Source: Rhodocollybia butyracea
Taxonomy: Eukaryota; Basidiomycota; Agaricomycetes; Agaricales; Omphalotaceae
Length of the DNA stretch: 64,000 nt
Assembly (NCBI GenBank): GCA_015501585.1
Contig: JADNRY010000339.1
Span: forward strand, 1-64,000
Direction: 5' to 3'
Positions 55,727 through 64,000 of this stretch are shown here, piece after piece (position 1 is the stretch's first letter; each line of letters starts with the position of its first letter). A program made the translations under genes and the position numbers. The notes under the pieces are model-generated. The model searched no databases and was not told where the DNA came from. It saw only the letters and a program-made list of their open reading frames with translations.

Positions 55727-56744
55727 TGATACGACCCATAATTATTTGGGCATAAACGCGCAATGTATGCGCGTTTTCGGCATCAAATCAGACTGCATTG
55801 AGCTCATGTGCTATACAAAGTATTCTAGAAATCCGCCGTTACCGCGCGGTATCACTAAAACACACGGATGTTAATTGCTGATGACATCAAAACTGAGTCT
55901 CGGCAACAGAACACAGTTGTAATCAATGATAGTACAAGAATACTGAAACCCACCACAAATAAAGACTATTACTCAGACTGTTGAAGCGATCCTAAGATAT
56001 CTTATTGCAACTAGAAGACTTACAAATAGATTTATAGAAGAAAGAACAAGTATCAACGTTAAACGGTCCAAGCGGGACTTCCCATCAGAAATTGATGTGA
56101 GGAGATTAATGTATCGCCGACCCCGAGGAGATTGATGTGAGGAGATTGATGTGCCGAGGTTCCGGGACCATTCCGAGATCATGCCGCGGCGTCCCGCAGA
56201 TTTAAGACAGCGCGTGAAATAAATATTTCATGAGCTATTTATTGAATAACAAGAGCATATGTACTCCCGCACAGCTCGTATGGAGTATTTATGCTGTGAT
56301 AATTGTACATGATCAGATTTAGAATATAAGGAGTGTCCCTACACGAAATGGAGGAAGCATTCTTACCCCCCACTTCTGGCTTTGGCTCACAGTCTCAGCT
56401 AGTAGCGCTCAGGGTGCTTCTAGTGTTTTTGTTTTGAAGTCAGATTTAGTAACAGAAAAAGAAAGACAGTATTAGGCAATTAGACTTGTATTAAAGAAAG
56501 AAGTAATATAAGTAAAGCTATTAGGAGTCTTTCAAAGTAAAGTTATTAGGTCCAAAGAACAGAACACGCCCAAGTTCAATAGAACTTGTGAAAGAAAATC
56601 TATTACCTTTGATTGTACTTTGAATTTGACATCTTTTTGTGCACCCCTCCGAACTTGTGTTGATTCTTAGTGTGTGTGTGTGTTGGTGTTTGTTGGACTT
56701 AGTCTTTCACTCACTTTCGTGTGCAGTCCCGAGTTAGCATATCA
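55727..56744 (+). repeat. gypsy 3' LTR
   Basis: Same sequence as the 5' LTR, preceded by the polypurine tract and followed by GCAT. Confidence 0.96.
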
Positions 56745-57759
56745 GCATCGCCACAGGCTACGTTCGCACTCCAAGGGGCGTAGGGACTTTAGCCCATACG
56801 GCAGAAGATCCAGACATCGCTCGCGTAGTTCCAGCGTCTCCTCCGTCAAAGCTCGCGGAAAGGGGAAAGACCTTCCTGACCCTCGCAACGCTGAGGTCCC
56901 AGACCAGGAGCCTATGGGTATCATCAGTTGTGTCCCTGCTGAGGTTACCTCTGCACTCAGGGCGGGCTGGACCGAGTACATCTCTCTAGGCTGGTTCGCG
57001 GATCGACACAACACCTCTCTAGTTGGTTCGAGCATATCTGGTACCGACAGTTGCTTGCAAATGGACAAATCTGGCCGGGTACAGTACAAGAACAAGAAAC
57101 TGGGCCATATTCCACTCTCTCTCCTCACTCTCGATGACTGGTTGACCATCGCTGATAATATGCCTAAGGCTATGCGGGAACACCTCATACCTGCCCGCAG
57201 GGACTGTGTCGGCTTGGGCAAGGCCAATCGCATTGCTGACTCTCTCTTGGAGTTATTTGACATGGTCCGGCATCGTCCTGATTACAGGTCAGATTTTGAG
57301 GCTTACAAGGAATACACAGACAAGGTCCTCCGTAGTTGGCATGCTCAAGCTGACGCCAAATGGAAGCTAGGACACTTCTATCCAGATACTTTCCAAATGA
57401 TTTCCAACGCTCACCAGAACAAGTCGAAGGCCTCGAATGCTTATGCTTCCAGCTCCAAGAACACGAAGTTGTCCTCTTCGTCCTTTCGAGATTCAAAGAC
57501 CAACAGCAGGACACGGGGAGATTGTTGTGAAGCCAGATGTTTACACTGCGGCAGCACTCAACATGGCCATCACGAACATACCTCAAAATCTTCTGACTAT
57601 CTCAGAAGAGTCGATGGCAAGTGGGTCAACGCACAGAATCAGGAGCTCTATCTCTCCTGGAATGGTCTCAAAGGATGCAAAGGCTGCAAATTCGAACATC
57701 GGTGTGGTATCTGTGGATCCACCTCACATTGTTCTCAAACTCATCCCGCCAAGCGATGA
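56745..57759 (+). pseudogene. DIRS gag-like ORF, 3' part
   Basis: Continues the Arg/Ser-rich stretch (RRSRHRSRSSSVSSVKARGK), then a capsid-like helical domain (VTSALRAGWTEYISLGWFAD to WKLGHFYPDTFQMIS). It ends in Cys/His clusters (CCEARCLHCGSTQHGHHEH and CGICGSTSHCSQTHPAKR) typical of DIRS ORF1 zinc motifs. It overlaps the pol ORF from 57437 in another frame. Confidence 0.82.
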
Positions 57760-59566
57760 TTTCCACATTCCGGTGACTACCCGCCTCATCCCTGATGCAT
57801 GGCGGGCGCTTCTGAAGGAGACTAATGCTCCTGAGAAGTTCAACGGGGTTCCGGAAGGCCTCAAATTTGGTTTTTACATTGGCATAGACGAAGAATTTTC
57901 CCTTGACTCCACTTTCATTCCTAAGAACCACTTCCGCACAGACGCTGAAGCACAAATCATTCGCACAAAGTTTAAAGATGAGATAGCACTAGGCCGTCTC
58001 TCTCCGGGTTTCCTTCCAGAGACATTAGAATCCATCATAGGACCTTTTCGCACCGCTCCCATGGCTGTCCTCGAGCAGAAGCCAGGAAAATTCTGCATCA
58101 TCATTGACCACTCATTCCCTAGATTGCGCTACCTCCTCTCCTTTGCATCCTCCTTCAATTTTTGTGCGCCCTCAAAATTCTCTGCAATGAGTACACCATT
58201 GGACCCCAACTCGGTGTCCATAAACTCACTCATTGATGCCGATGACTTCCCATGCGACTGGGGCACCTTCTCCGACTGTTATCTGTTGGTGGCTGACGCT
58301 CCCAAAGGTAATGAAAGCAATATCCATACTGGTTCACCCAGTACTTACACTCTACTTCTTTCAGGTACACAGGTTGCAGTCTTCGATGTCGATGCAGCTT
58401 TCAGGAACATTCCTTTACACCCATCAGTACGCAAGTACGTCGCACTGTTCCTGGACGGGCTTGTATACCTAGATCTCTGCCTTAACTTTGGCATCCGTTC
58501 CGCACCAGGCATATGGGGATTTGTCGCTGATGCCATGGTTTGGATCTTGCTTCATAAAGGAGTCGACGCCCTGCTCAAATGGGTCGACGATTTCATTTTC
58601 TTTTGATATCCTCGTTCACGAAAAAAGGATGGCTCCTACACTTATTCCTATGATGAGTCCTTGATCTGGGGAATAGCCAAAGTACTGGGCTGGCCTTGGG
58701 CCCCAAGCAAGTTCATTCCTTTCGCCTTCCTTTTCCTCTACATAGGATTCCTGTGGAATCTGACCAACAAAACTGTCGAGCTACCAAAAGCCAAGAAGGA
58801 GAAGTACATCAACCGCCTCGCGCCTTGGCTCACACCTAAAGCAAAGATGTCACTTGAACAAACTGAGACAATCATTGGGACTCTGAACCATGCCTCCTTA
58901 GTGATACCCACTGGACGTGCTCACCTCTCCTCCTTCTATGCCTTCCGTGCTACCTTCCAAGGACCACTCGCTCGTATTGTTCCTCACACAGTCACAACAA
59001 CGCTGAAGGACGATGCTCAGTGGTGGTCAGACACCCTCTCTAACGACTTTGTTGGTCTCAGGATTGCAAAACCTCCTCCTCTCACGGAACTCAGCATATT
59101 CGGGGACGCATCAACCTCATGGGGCATGGATCTGTTCATAAACAACCGATGGCTAGCTTGGGAGTTGAAGAAAGGCTGGGAGGGCGATAACAATGAGCAC
59201 CACATTGGTTGGGCAGAGATGGTTATAGTTGAGCTGATCATCCGAACATTGATAGCCGATGGTTATAACAACGCCAAGGTTCTCATTCACTCAGATAACA
59301 AGGGTGTAGTGGGTGCTTTGAGAAAAGGCTATTCCCGAGGTTCTGAACAAAACCGCATTCTCCGCCACATCATCGAGTTGATGCAGGAACACTCGATCTG
59401 GGTAGACTGCGAATACGTCCGCACAGATTTAAATATCGCAGATGCACCTTCTAGGGGAAAGTTCCCAAGCAAACACTTACTACATTCACACCCCCCTGCG
59501 TTACCTAGACACCTACACTCTTATGTACACAACTGTGTAAAGTTTCATGATCCTCGCTTACACTAA
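57437..59566 (+). pseudogene. DIRS pol: reverse transcriptase and RNase H, with one in-frame TGA
   Basis: RT: GPFRTAPMAVLEQKPGKFCI, VFDVDAAFRNIPLHPSVRKY, LNFGIRSAPGIWGFVADAM, LLKWVDDFIFF (catalytic VDD). A 57-nt in-frame GT-AG segment (58308-58364) interrupts ADAPK/GTQVAVFD and is probably an intron. TGA at 58604-58606 directly after FIFF stops an otherwise open frame that continues without frameshift (SYDESLIWGIAKVLGWPWAP). RNase H: LSIFGDASTSWGMDLFI, GWAEMVIVELIIR, VLIHSDNKGVVGAL, LNIADAPSRG. TGA may be a CGA mutation or a recoding site. Confidence 0.9.
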
Positions 59567-59709
59567 ATCACTTATACGTTTTACTCGTTTATCCTAATGT
59601 ACAAATTATGGCTTAGCACAATAGCCTTACATTTCACAAAGTCTGAATTGGATAAAGGATAATTGGCGTGTGAAATTTATCATGAACCATCTTTTTAACT
59701 TGTACCACC

Positions 59710-60816
59710 ATGCCTCCTTATCGTTTCGCACTCTCAAACCAGCCAAACGTCTGCCATAGCAACAATGACATTATCTCTTGTCAGACGCCTCCCGAATCTA
59801 AACATCGCTCTTTGCAGACAACCTCGCTGGACAAAAACACTCGTCGCGTAATGGAAGCAGCTGTCTCTGCAAGCACAAACAAGAAGAAGTGGAATCAGAC
59901 AAACAGATTTCTAGATTGGTGCACCGAGTCCGGCTTGGTACCTGCTGACCTTTCCCCGCCTTCTGAAGAAACCCTCTGCAATTACGTTGCCAACAGGTTC
60001 GCTGGCATCACCGCTGGTGCTACAGCCAAAGCCCACATCGCCGCCATCAAGCAGTGGAACGCTTCTCGTGGTTTCGAGTGGAAAGGAGGAGAAAGGCTTA
60101 GGCGTGTCCTTGCTGGCGTCAAAAGACAAGCTCTCAAATCCTCACAAAGGGAACCAAGGAAACCGGTGAAGAAATCTCACCTACGTTTGCTTTGGGATGA
60201 TGCTCAAGCCAACAACCACAACGGCAAGAAGCTCTGCATCGCCGCCGCTGGAGACACTCTTTTCCACAGCCAGATGCGAGCAGGTGAAGGACTCGCAGAC
60301 AAGGCTGACCCAACTCTCTATGACAGCTCGAAACTTCCCTGTGTAGGAAATCTGGAAGCCCCAAACGACAAAGGCGTCGCTCTACTCAATCTCCCATGCA
60401 CGAAGGTTAGCCAATCTCGTGGCGAGAAAGTCATCGTTCCCGCTGCCACCGGAGCACTCCTTCGAAAGCATATAAAAATCAACAAGCTGCTTCCCACTGA
60501 CCCCCTCTTCTCCTTCTGTAACGATAATGGCGCGCTTACTGTTCTCACAAAGAAAGAATTCCTAGCTCGCTGCAATGAAGTCTGGCAGTTGCAAGGGAAC
60601 CAGAAGATGACAGGCCACTGTTTCAGGATTGGAGGAACCATGTACTACCTGACCTCTGGTATCTCCCCCGAAGTTGTCAAGGCGATGGGTCGTTGGAAGT
60701 CGGATGCTTTCCTGCACTATTGGAGGGACTTAGACACACTTGCTTTGCTTCACTTGCATCGTTTCCAAACTCAGCAGCAACACGGTCACCGCCTCCGCCG
60801 CGCTGCCAGGTTGTAG
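59710..60816 (+). CDS. DIRS tyrosine recombinase (368 aa)
   Basis: N-terminal SAM-like core-binding part (NKKKWNQTNRFLDWCTESGL, VANRFAGITAGATAKAHIAA), then the catalytic domain with R190 in FHSQMRAGEG, H303-x-x-R306 in GHCFRIGG and nucleophile Y337 in AFLHYWRDL. All four catalytic residues are present. It integrates a circular DNA copy by strand exchange, leaving no target duplication. ATG at 59710 is the first in frame. Confidence 0.93.
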   Translation: MPPYRFALSNQPNVCHSNNDIISCQTPPESKHRSLQTTSLDKNTRRVMEAAVSASTNKKKWNQTNRFLDWCTESGLVPADLSPPSEETLCNYVANRFAGITAGATAKAHIAAIKQWNASRGFEWKGGERLRRVLAGVKRQALKSSQREPRKPVKKSHLRLLWDDAQANNHNGKKLCIAAAGDTLFHSQMRAGEGLADKADPTLYDSSKLPCVGNLEAPNDKGVALLNLPCTKVSQSRGEKVIVPAATGALLRKHIKINKLLPTDPLFSFCNDNGALTVLTKKEFLARCNEVWQLQGNQKMTGHCFRIGGTMYYLTSGISPEVVKAMGRWKSDAFLHYWRDLDTLALLHLHRFQTQQQHGHRLRRAARL

Positions 60817-61031
60817 TGCAGACAAGCACACAGCCACCACATCACTATCCTCCCGTTGTCTCTCTCATTTCTTCTCATTCCTCTTCTCATTTCGTTCATC
60901 ACCTAATACACTCTTTTCATTTCTTTCACTTTTTCCCTCTCACCTTACACATCTCAGTACCCTCGGCTAGGCCAGGACCTGGGGGCAGTCAACCTCCTAC
61001 AGACACTCGACGCGCCATTGGCTTCTTTGTA
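60817..61031. other. pyrimidine-rich 3' region of the DIRS element
   Basis: Runs of TTCTCATTTC and similar CT-rich sequence between the recombinase stop and repeat B1. No gene. Confidence 0.5.
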
Positions 61032-61215
61032 TGGGTTATCGACTGTTCTTCATCTGCGCACCCCCAGGACAAAAAAAAAATTATCCTGTGTCGTTACTTA
61101 ACGTCGCGGAATATTTATTCTGGCTCTTCCTAGCCCTCTTCTCGGTACTAGTGGCCTCAGCCACACCTATCTACATCCTAGTCTATGAAGTACAAATGGA
61201 CTACTAGACTCGAAA
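61032..61215 (+). repeat. DIRS split direct repeat B1
   Basis: From TGGGTTATCGACTGTTCTTC to GACTCGAAA; copy of B2 with a longer A-run (10 versus 4-5). Confidence 0.88.
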
Positions 61216-61365
61216 TGGGAAGCTACTGAGCGTGCGAATGAAGCTGGGTTTTTGCTCTAGTCTTCGGAACGTTCGCCGGATTAGATGCGCGTTCCTTTCT
61301 TCGTACTTCCATCTCTTCCATAGCGTAGCTAGCCTTGAAGTAGCACTTCAAGTATAGTTTTTTGA
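61216..61365 (+). repeat. DIRS split direct repeat A2
   Basis: Directly abuts B1; copy of A1 with a few substitutions. Confidence 0.88.
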
Positions 61366-61501
61366 CCCACCCACCTCCCTTATACTTTTACTCACTGATT
61401 CAATCTTCGTACATGTACTACAAGACTCCTTTCTCAAATTCACACCAAACTTACGCTCATATAGAAAGTCACAAAGCACTCAGTATGCCCAATAAAGCGA
61501 G

Positions 61502-61594
61502 CTTCATATGATAAAGTGGCTAGCACGTCAGATGGGCAATGTGCATCTTGAAATATCAGTATCCTCCGAGGACATGGGTTCAACTCCCACCTCG
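61502..61594 (+). pseudogene. tRNA-like (Pol III) relic between A2 and B2 of the DIRS element
   Basis: A-box-like TGATAAAGTGGCTAGCACG (61509-61527) and B-box-like GGTTCAACTCC (61577-61587), spaced as in tRNAs. The T-arm ATGGG/CCCAC mostly pairs, but the acceptor strands do not, so it is a decayed tRNA or SINE head. T-rich sequence follows. Confidence 0.38.
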
Positions 61595-61695
61595 TGAGCC
61601 TGCACGTCGTTCTTTCTCATGAACAATTTCTTTTCATATTCACGCTCAAAGCCTGAGCCCGCTAGTACTCGCGGGGCACGAAGTCTCATCAGTTG

Positions 61696-61876
61696 TGGGT
61701 TATCGACTGTTCTTCGTCTCCGCACCCCCAGGACAGAAAAATTATCCTGTGTCATTACTTAACGTCGCGGAATATTTATTCTGGCTCTTCCTAGCCCTCT
61801 TCTCGGTACTAGTGGCCTCAGCCACACCTATCTACATCCTAGTCTATGAAGTACAAATGGACTACTAGACTCGAAA
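61696..61876 (+). repeat. DIRS split direct repeat B2 (3' end of element)
   Basis: Ends GACTCGAAA; host foldback sequence resumes at 61877. Confidence 0.88.
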
Positions 61877-62279
61877 ATGCAAGGAGCATATCCCAGGCAT
61901 GGATATATGTAGCGGCTGATGGCGTGATCATCTGCAGTTGGCAAATGGAAAAGGGCAAGGGGGCAGGATAACAATGGATATGGATAGTTTTGGCATTGGA
62001 AATGTTGAAAACAAACATATTTTGTGGTGCGTAAGTGCTAGTGGATGTAGAGGAGTATCTGGCATGGGGTTGTAATTTTTTGTCTTTTTGATTTTTTCTT
62101 TGCTTTTTATTTGGTTGAGGCATTAAAATTTTTTAGACCTTTAGATGAAATGGGTGGGGCGTCAGGTTGTCCTTCCAAGTCTTGTTGTTGTTTCAGGCCA
62201 GATATATTCCACATTTAGGTTAGCTCTTGTGCCCAAAGGAGAAGGTGGGCGGAGTGGTGCCGCCTTTGAGACCGTTTCA

Positions 62280-62480
62280 TCATTGATTGCAATTCTGGCG
62301 AGCGATTTGATCTGATCCAATATCTCCAGACAGTGCCTGATTGATGAATTGATCATTCAGTTTGGTAAGATAATTGCGCATTTTATCATTCTGGAACGCA
62401 CACTTGAGTTTGCGGCGTTGATCCAAATACGCATCTATGTGTGAGCAAATCTCCCATTCCAACTCCTCGGTTCTCAGAAG
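62280..62480 (-). other. possible extra C-terminal coding of the APH-like gene
   Basis: An open frame (EWEICSHIDAYLDQRRKLKC to ARQNCNQ) begins just after the APH stop, in the frame reached by skipping a 27-nt GT...AG segment (GTTGGA ... AACTAG). 27 nt is very short for an intron, so it may be a mutated or older C-terminus. Unknown otherwise. Confidence 0.35.
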
Positions 62481-62498
62481 GTACTAGTTGTTATTAAG

Positions 62499-63377
62499 TC
62501 AAGTTCCAACCCATGAATCGGCAGTTCCATAGACATCAGAAAATACTTTACGTTCCCTATTGTAAGTCACCATGATATTGCAAATCATTCTCATCCACCG
62601 ACTGTCTACCAATGGCCGTCGCAGTGCAATGTAGGCATTCCAGAAGTAAGGATACCATCTGGCATATTCCCAGTCAATGATCCCAGAGATATGCCCATCG
62701 TGAATGAGTATGTTTTCTGGTACGAGGTCTCCATGTGAGAAAATGTGAGGCTTTTTGTCATCGAAGATATCACTATCCATCGGCTTGAAAACAGTTATAT
62801 CGGTGGCCGTATTAGTAGCGTCGACAATCCAAGTGACAAAATCAAGAGCGGTGGTGGCTTTCCAAGAACCAAGATGATCCACTGCAAAAGGATGGAAGTC
62901 GAGGTATGAAGAATTTCCTACCATTCCCATGGACCCATGCATGTCTAATGAGGAGAGCTGAGAAAAGATAAGCTGGAGCTCCTTCTCGATGACTTGGAGC
63001 TTTTCATCGTCGAGAGTTGGAAGTAACTTGTCAAGGCGTTCGCCGTGTATTTTATCCTGAACAATGTAAGTGGTAGAGGTCACTTCATCATATAGGGTCG
63101 CGTGAATTTGAGCCACGGGGATCGATGTATGTGCAGCGACAAGTTCAGTTGCTTCGGCTTCTCGTGCTCTGACAACTCTCCCGTATTTTACTATGCACCC
63201 ATCGTCGATATCCACAACATCGACGCCAGAGCGAGCGCTGCTGATTTCTATTCCTCGAGATATCGCTGTTTTTACGTGGTCCAAAGTCCAGGATGTACTC
63301 GGTACTAGCCAACTGCATCAGTGTGGATAATTTTCGAGAGTTTTATGAGCCTTACGTTTGGAGTGACTTGCATCCAT
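62499..63377 (-). CDS. aminoglycoside phosphotransferase/choline kinase-like (APH fold) protein
   Basis: ATG at 63377 encodes a short first exon (MDASHSK) that splices (intron about 63303-63353, GTAAGG ... GGCTAG) in phase to LPSTSWTLDHVKTAISRGIE. Kinase features: glycine-poor N-lobe with IVKYGR (ATP Lys), YIVQDKIHGERLDKLLPTL hinge, catalytic IFSHGDLVPENILI (H-G-D-x-x-x-x-N) and metal site GHISGIIDWEYARWYP. About 274 aa, typical of Agaricomycete APH-family proteins, which phosphorylate small molecules; the substrate is unknown. The ORF's apparent TTG start at 63284 is inside exon 2. Confidence 0.85.
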
Positions 63378-63484
63378 TGCACTTGGAGTGCAGTGCTCAA
63401 TTTCTATGACTTTTGGAGGAGGCAGAGGACCTGGGGATAGACCTTCGATAATCAGTGTGGTGGTCGAGAACAAGAGCTAAGCGC

Positions 63485-63625
63485 CGATGGGCCGTCGACT
63501 CAATTCTGCGGTAGTGGGTAGCTCGGAAGAAAAGTCGTTTGCGAATAAGCCTAATAGCTCAAGATTTTCAAACTCCGATCTGATGCCGGTTGAATTCTGA
63601 GAGAATACTGTACTGATATAGATAT
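63485..63625. repeat. diverged direct repeat, copy 2 (copy 1 at 42005-42150)
   Basis: Same ordered blocks as copy 1 (TTTTCAAACTCCGATCTGAT, GAATTCTGAGAGAATACTGT). Lies upstream of the APH-like gene. Confidence 0.5.
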
Positions 63626-63739
63626 GTAGATAGACTAAATGATAACTTGATGATTTGTGCGTATGGGTGGTGTGCGCGCATTTTGGTATGTGCACTTTGA
63701 CTGTGTACTACTACCACCTTGGACTCTTTGATTTACTCA

Positions 63740-63872
63740 TCAATGAAGCAAGTTTTGGACGTTTGGGCGCTCTCTGTTTCTTCTTGCGCCTTTCTGCCTC
63801 GAGTCATGCTTTCTCCTCTTTGAGATCATACTTCTCTCCGGTGACCCGCGAAGCAATACCAAAACCTTGAAC
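63740..63872 (-). pseudogene. short coding relic at the right edge
   Basis: The minus strand reads QGFGIASRVTGEKYDLKEEK, then A, TGA, LEAERRKKKQRAPKRP, which looks like a charged helical protein segment with CGA changed to TGA. It may belong to a gene duplicated nearby; the family was not identified. Confidence 0.3.
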
Positions 63873-64000
63873 CCACGGAAAAACAACGCATAAAATCAAC
63901 ATCTGAAGGTTTAAAGGCCAGATTTTCATGGGGCGTTGCTTTTCAAGCGTGTAAAGTTTCTAAAGTTCGGGCATATGAGTTTGTGAGTATGGAAGTGCAG

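Larger units (their letters stand above)
44967..56744 (+). mobile_element. Ty3/gypsy LTR retrotransposon, young, with antisense gene
   Basis: 1018-bp LTRs at 44967-45984 and 55727-56744 show no differences that I can see, at a constant offset of 10,760. The target duplication is GCAT (44963-44966 and 56745-56748). The primer-binding site starts TGGAGCCCACCGCGAGG two bases after the 5' LTR; the polypurine tract AAAAGGGGGGA precedes the 3' LTR. Sense ORFs: gag, protease, a small ORF and pol, each overlapping the next. A spliced minus-strand gene lies between pol and the 3' LTR. Total 11,778 bp. Confidence 0.96.
43548..61876 (+). mobile_element. DIRS-superfamily (Ngaro/PAT-like) tyrosine-recombinase retrotransposon
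   Basis: It encodes a gag-like protein, RT-RNase H and a tyrosine recombinase, and no DDE integrase or protease is seen. The ends are split direct repeats: A1 43548-43698, B1 61032-61215, A2 61216-61365, B2 61696-61876. The B1/A2 junction (CTCGAAA|TGGGAAGC) equals the joined element ends, as expected for a circular intermediate. The insertion site shows no target duplication, also typical. It is 18,329 bp as found, about 6.5 kb without the nested gypsy element. Confidence 0.93.
43035..62105. mobile_element. foldback (long inverted-repeat) element, split by the DIRS element
   Basis: The left arm (about 43035-43392) and right arm (43421-43547 continuing at 61877-62105) are near-complementary over roughly 350 bp, with a ~28-bp loop. 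The right arm is cut between TTGGTGT (43541-43547) and ATGCAAGGAG (61877-61886); the left arm has the uncut complement at about 43254-43275. Joined, the element would be about 740 bp. No coding potential; short ORFs in the arms mirror each other. Confidence 0.82.

Noticed and set aside
1..64000. CRISPR arrays, bacterial operons or ribosome-binding sites
   Set aside because: No spaced short repeats of CRISPR type; genes are intron-bearing and eukaryotic.

Overview
The window looks like an Agaricomycete (mushroom-forming basidiomycete) chromosome segment. Genes carry many short (about 45-60 nt) GT-AG introns, and the families are typical of the group: a P450 with a PFS.G.ANCVGK heme loop, F-box/LRR proteins in a local cluster, and a cis-CaaD-type tautomerase. 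Most of the DNA is nested transposable elements.

Layout. 1-6030: 3' part of a degenerate Ty1/copia element, carrying a nested 1.1-kb TRIM-like element and ending in an LTR that appears to sit inside a tRNA-Gln gene. 6031-6883: one truncated and two fuller intron-containing tRNA-Gln(CTG)-like copies. 7998-9051 and 30415-31521: the two halves of one minus-strand cytochrome P450 gene. Between them, inside a single P450 intron, lies a ~21.3-kb DNA transposon (9106-30392) with 34-bp imperfect terminal inverted repeats and a 6-bp target duplication (TTAATG). 31780-42000: a host-like block with two F-box genes, F-box relics, a tautomerase and a nuclear low-complexity protein. 43035-62105: a three-level nest, in which a foldback element is split by a DIRS-type tyrosine-recombinase retrotransposon (43548-61876), itself split by a young Ty3/gypsy element (44967-56744). 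62499-63377: an aminoglycoside-phosphotransferase-like gene.

The main discovery candidate is the giant transposon. It encodes a DDE integrase of the eukaryotic IS3-like (IS3EU) kind. Its cargo is a long nuclear protein with a JmjC-like dioxygenase domain, a second protein ending in a TET/JBP-like 2OG-Fe(II) oxygenase domain, and a zinc-binding/UIM/HECT-like ubiquitin-system protein. It also holds a ~159-bp satellite array and GATC-rich subterminal repeats. The cargo suggests an element that modifies chromatin, DNA methylation and ubiquitin states, perhaps to control its own silencing (inference).

A second notable point is the gypsy element. It has identical 1018-bp LTRs, four overlapping sense ORFs and, between pol and the 3' LTR, a spliced antisense gene with its own TATA box. 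The DIRS element shows the diagnostic A1...B1-A2-B2 split direct repeats and no target-site duplication. All calls are from reading the sequence; no database search was run.
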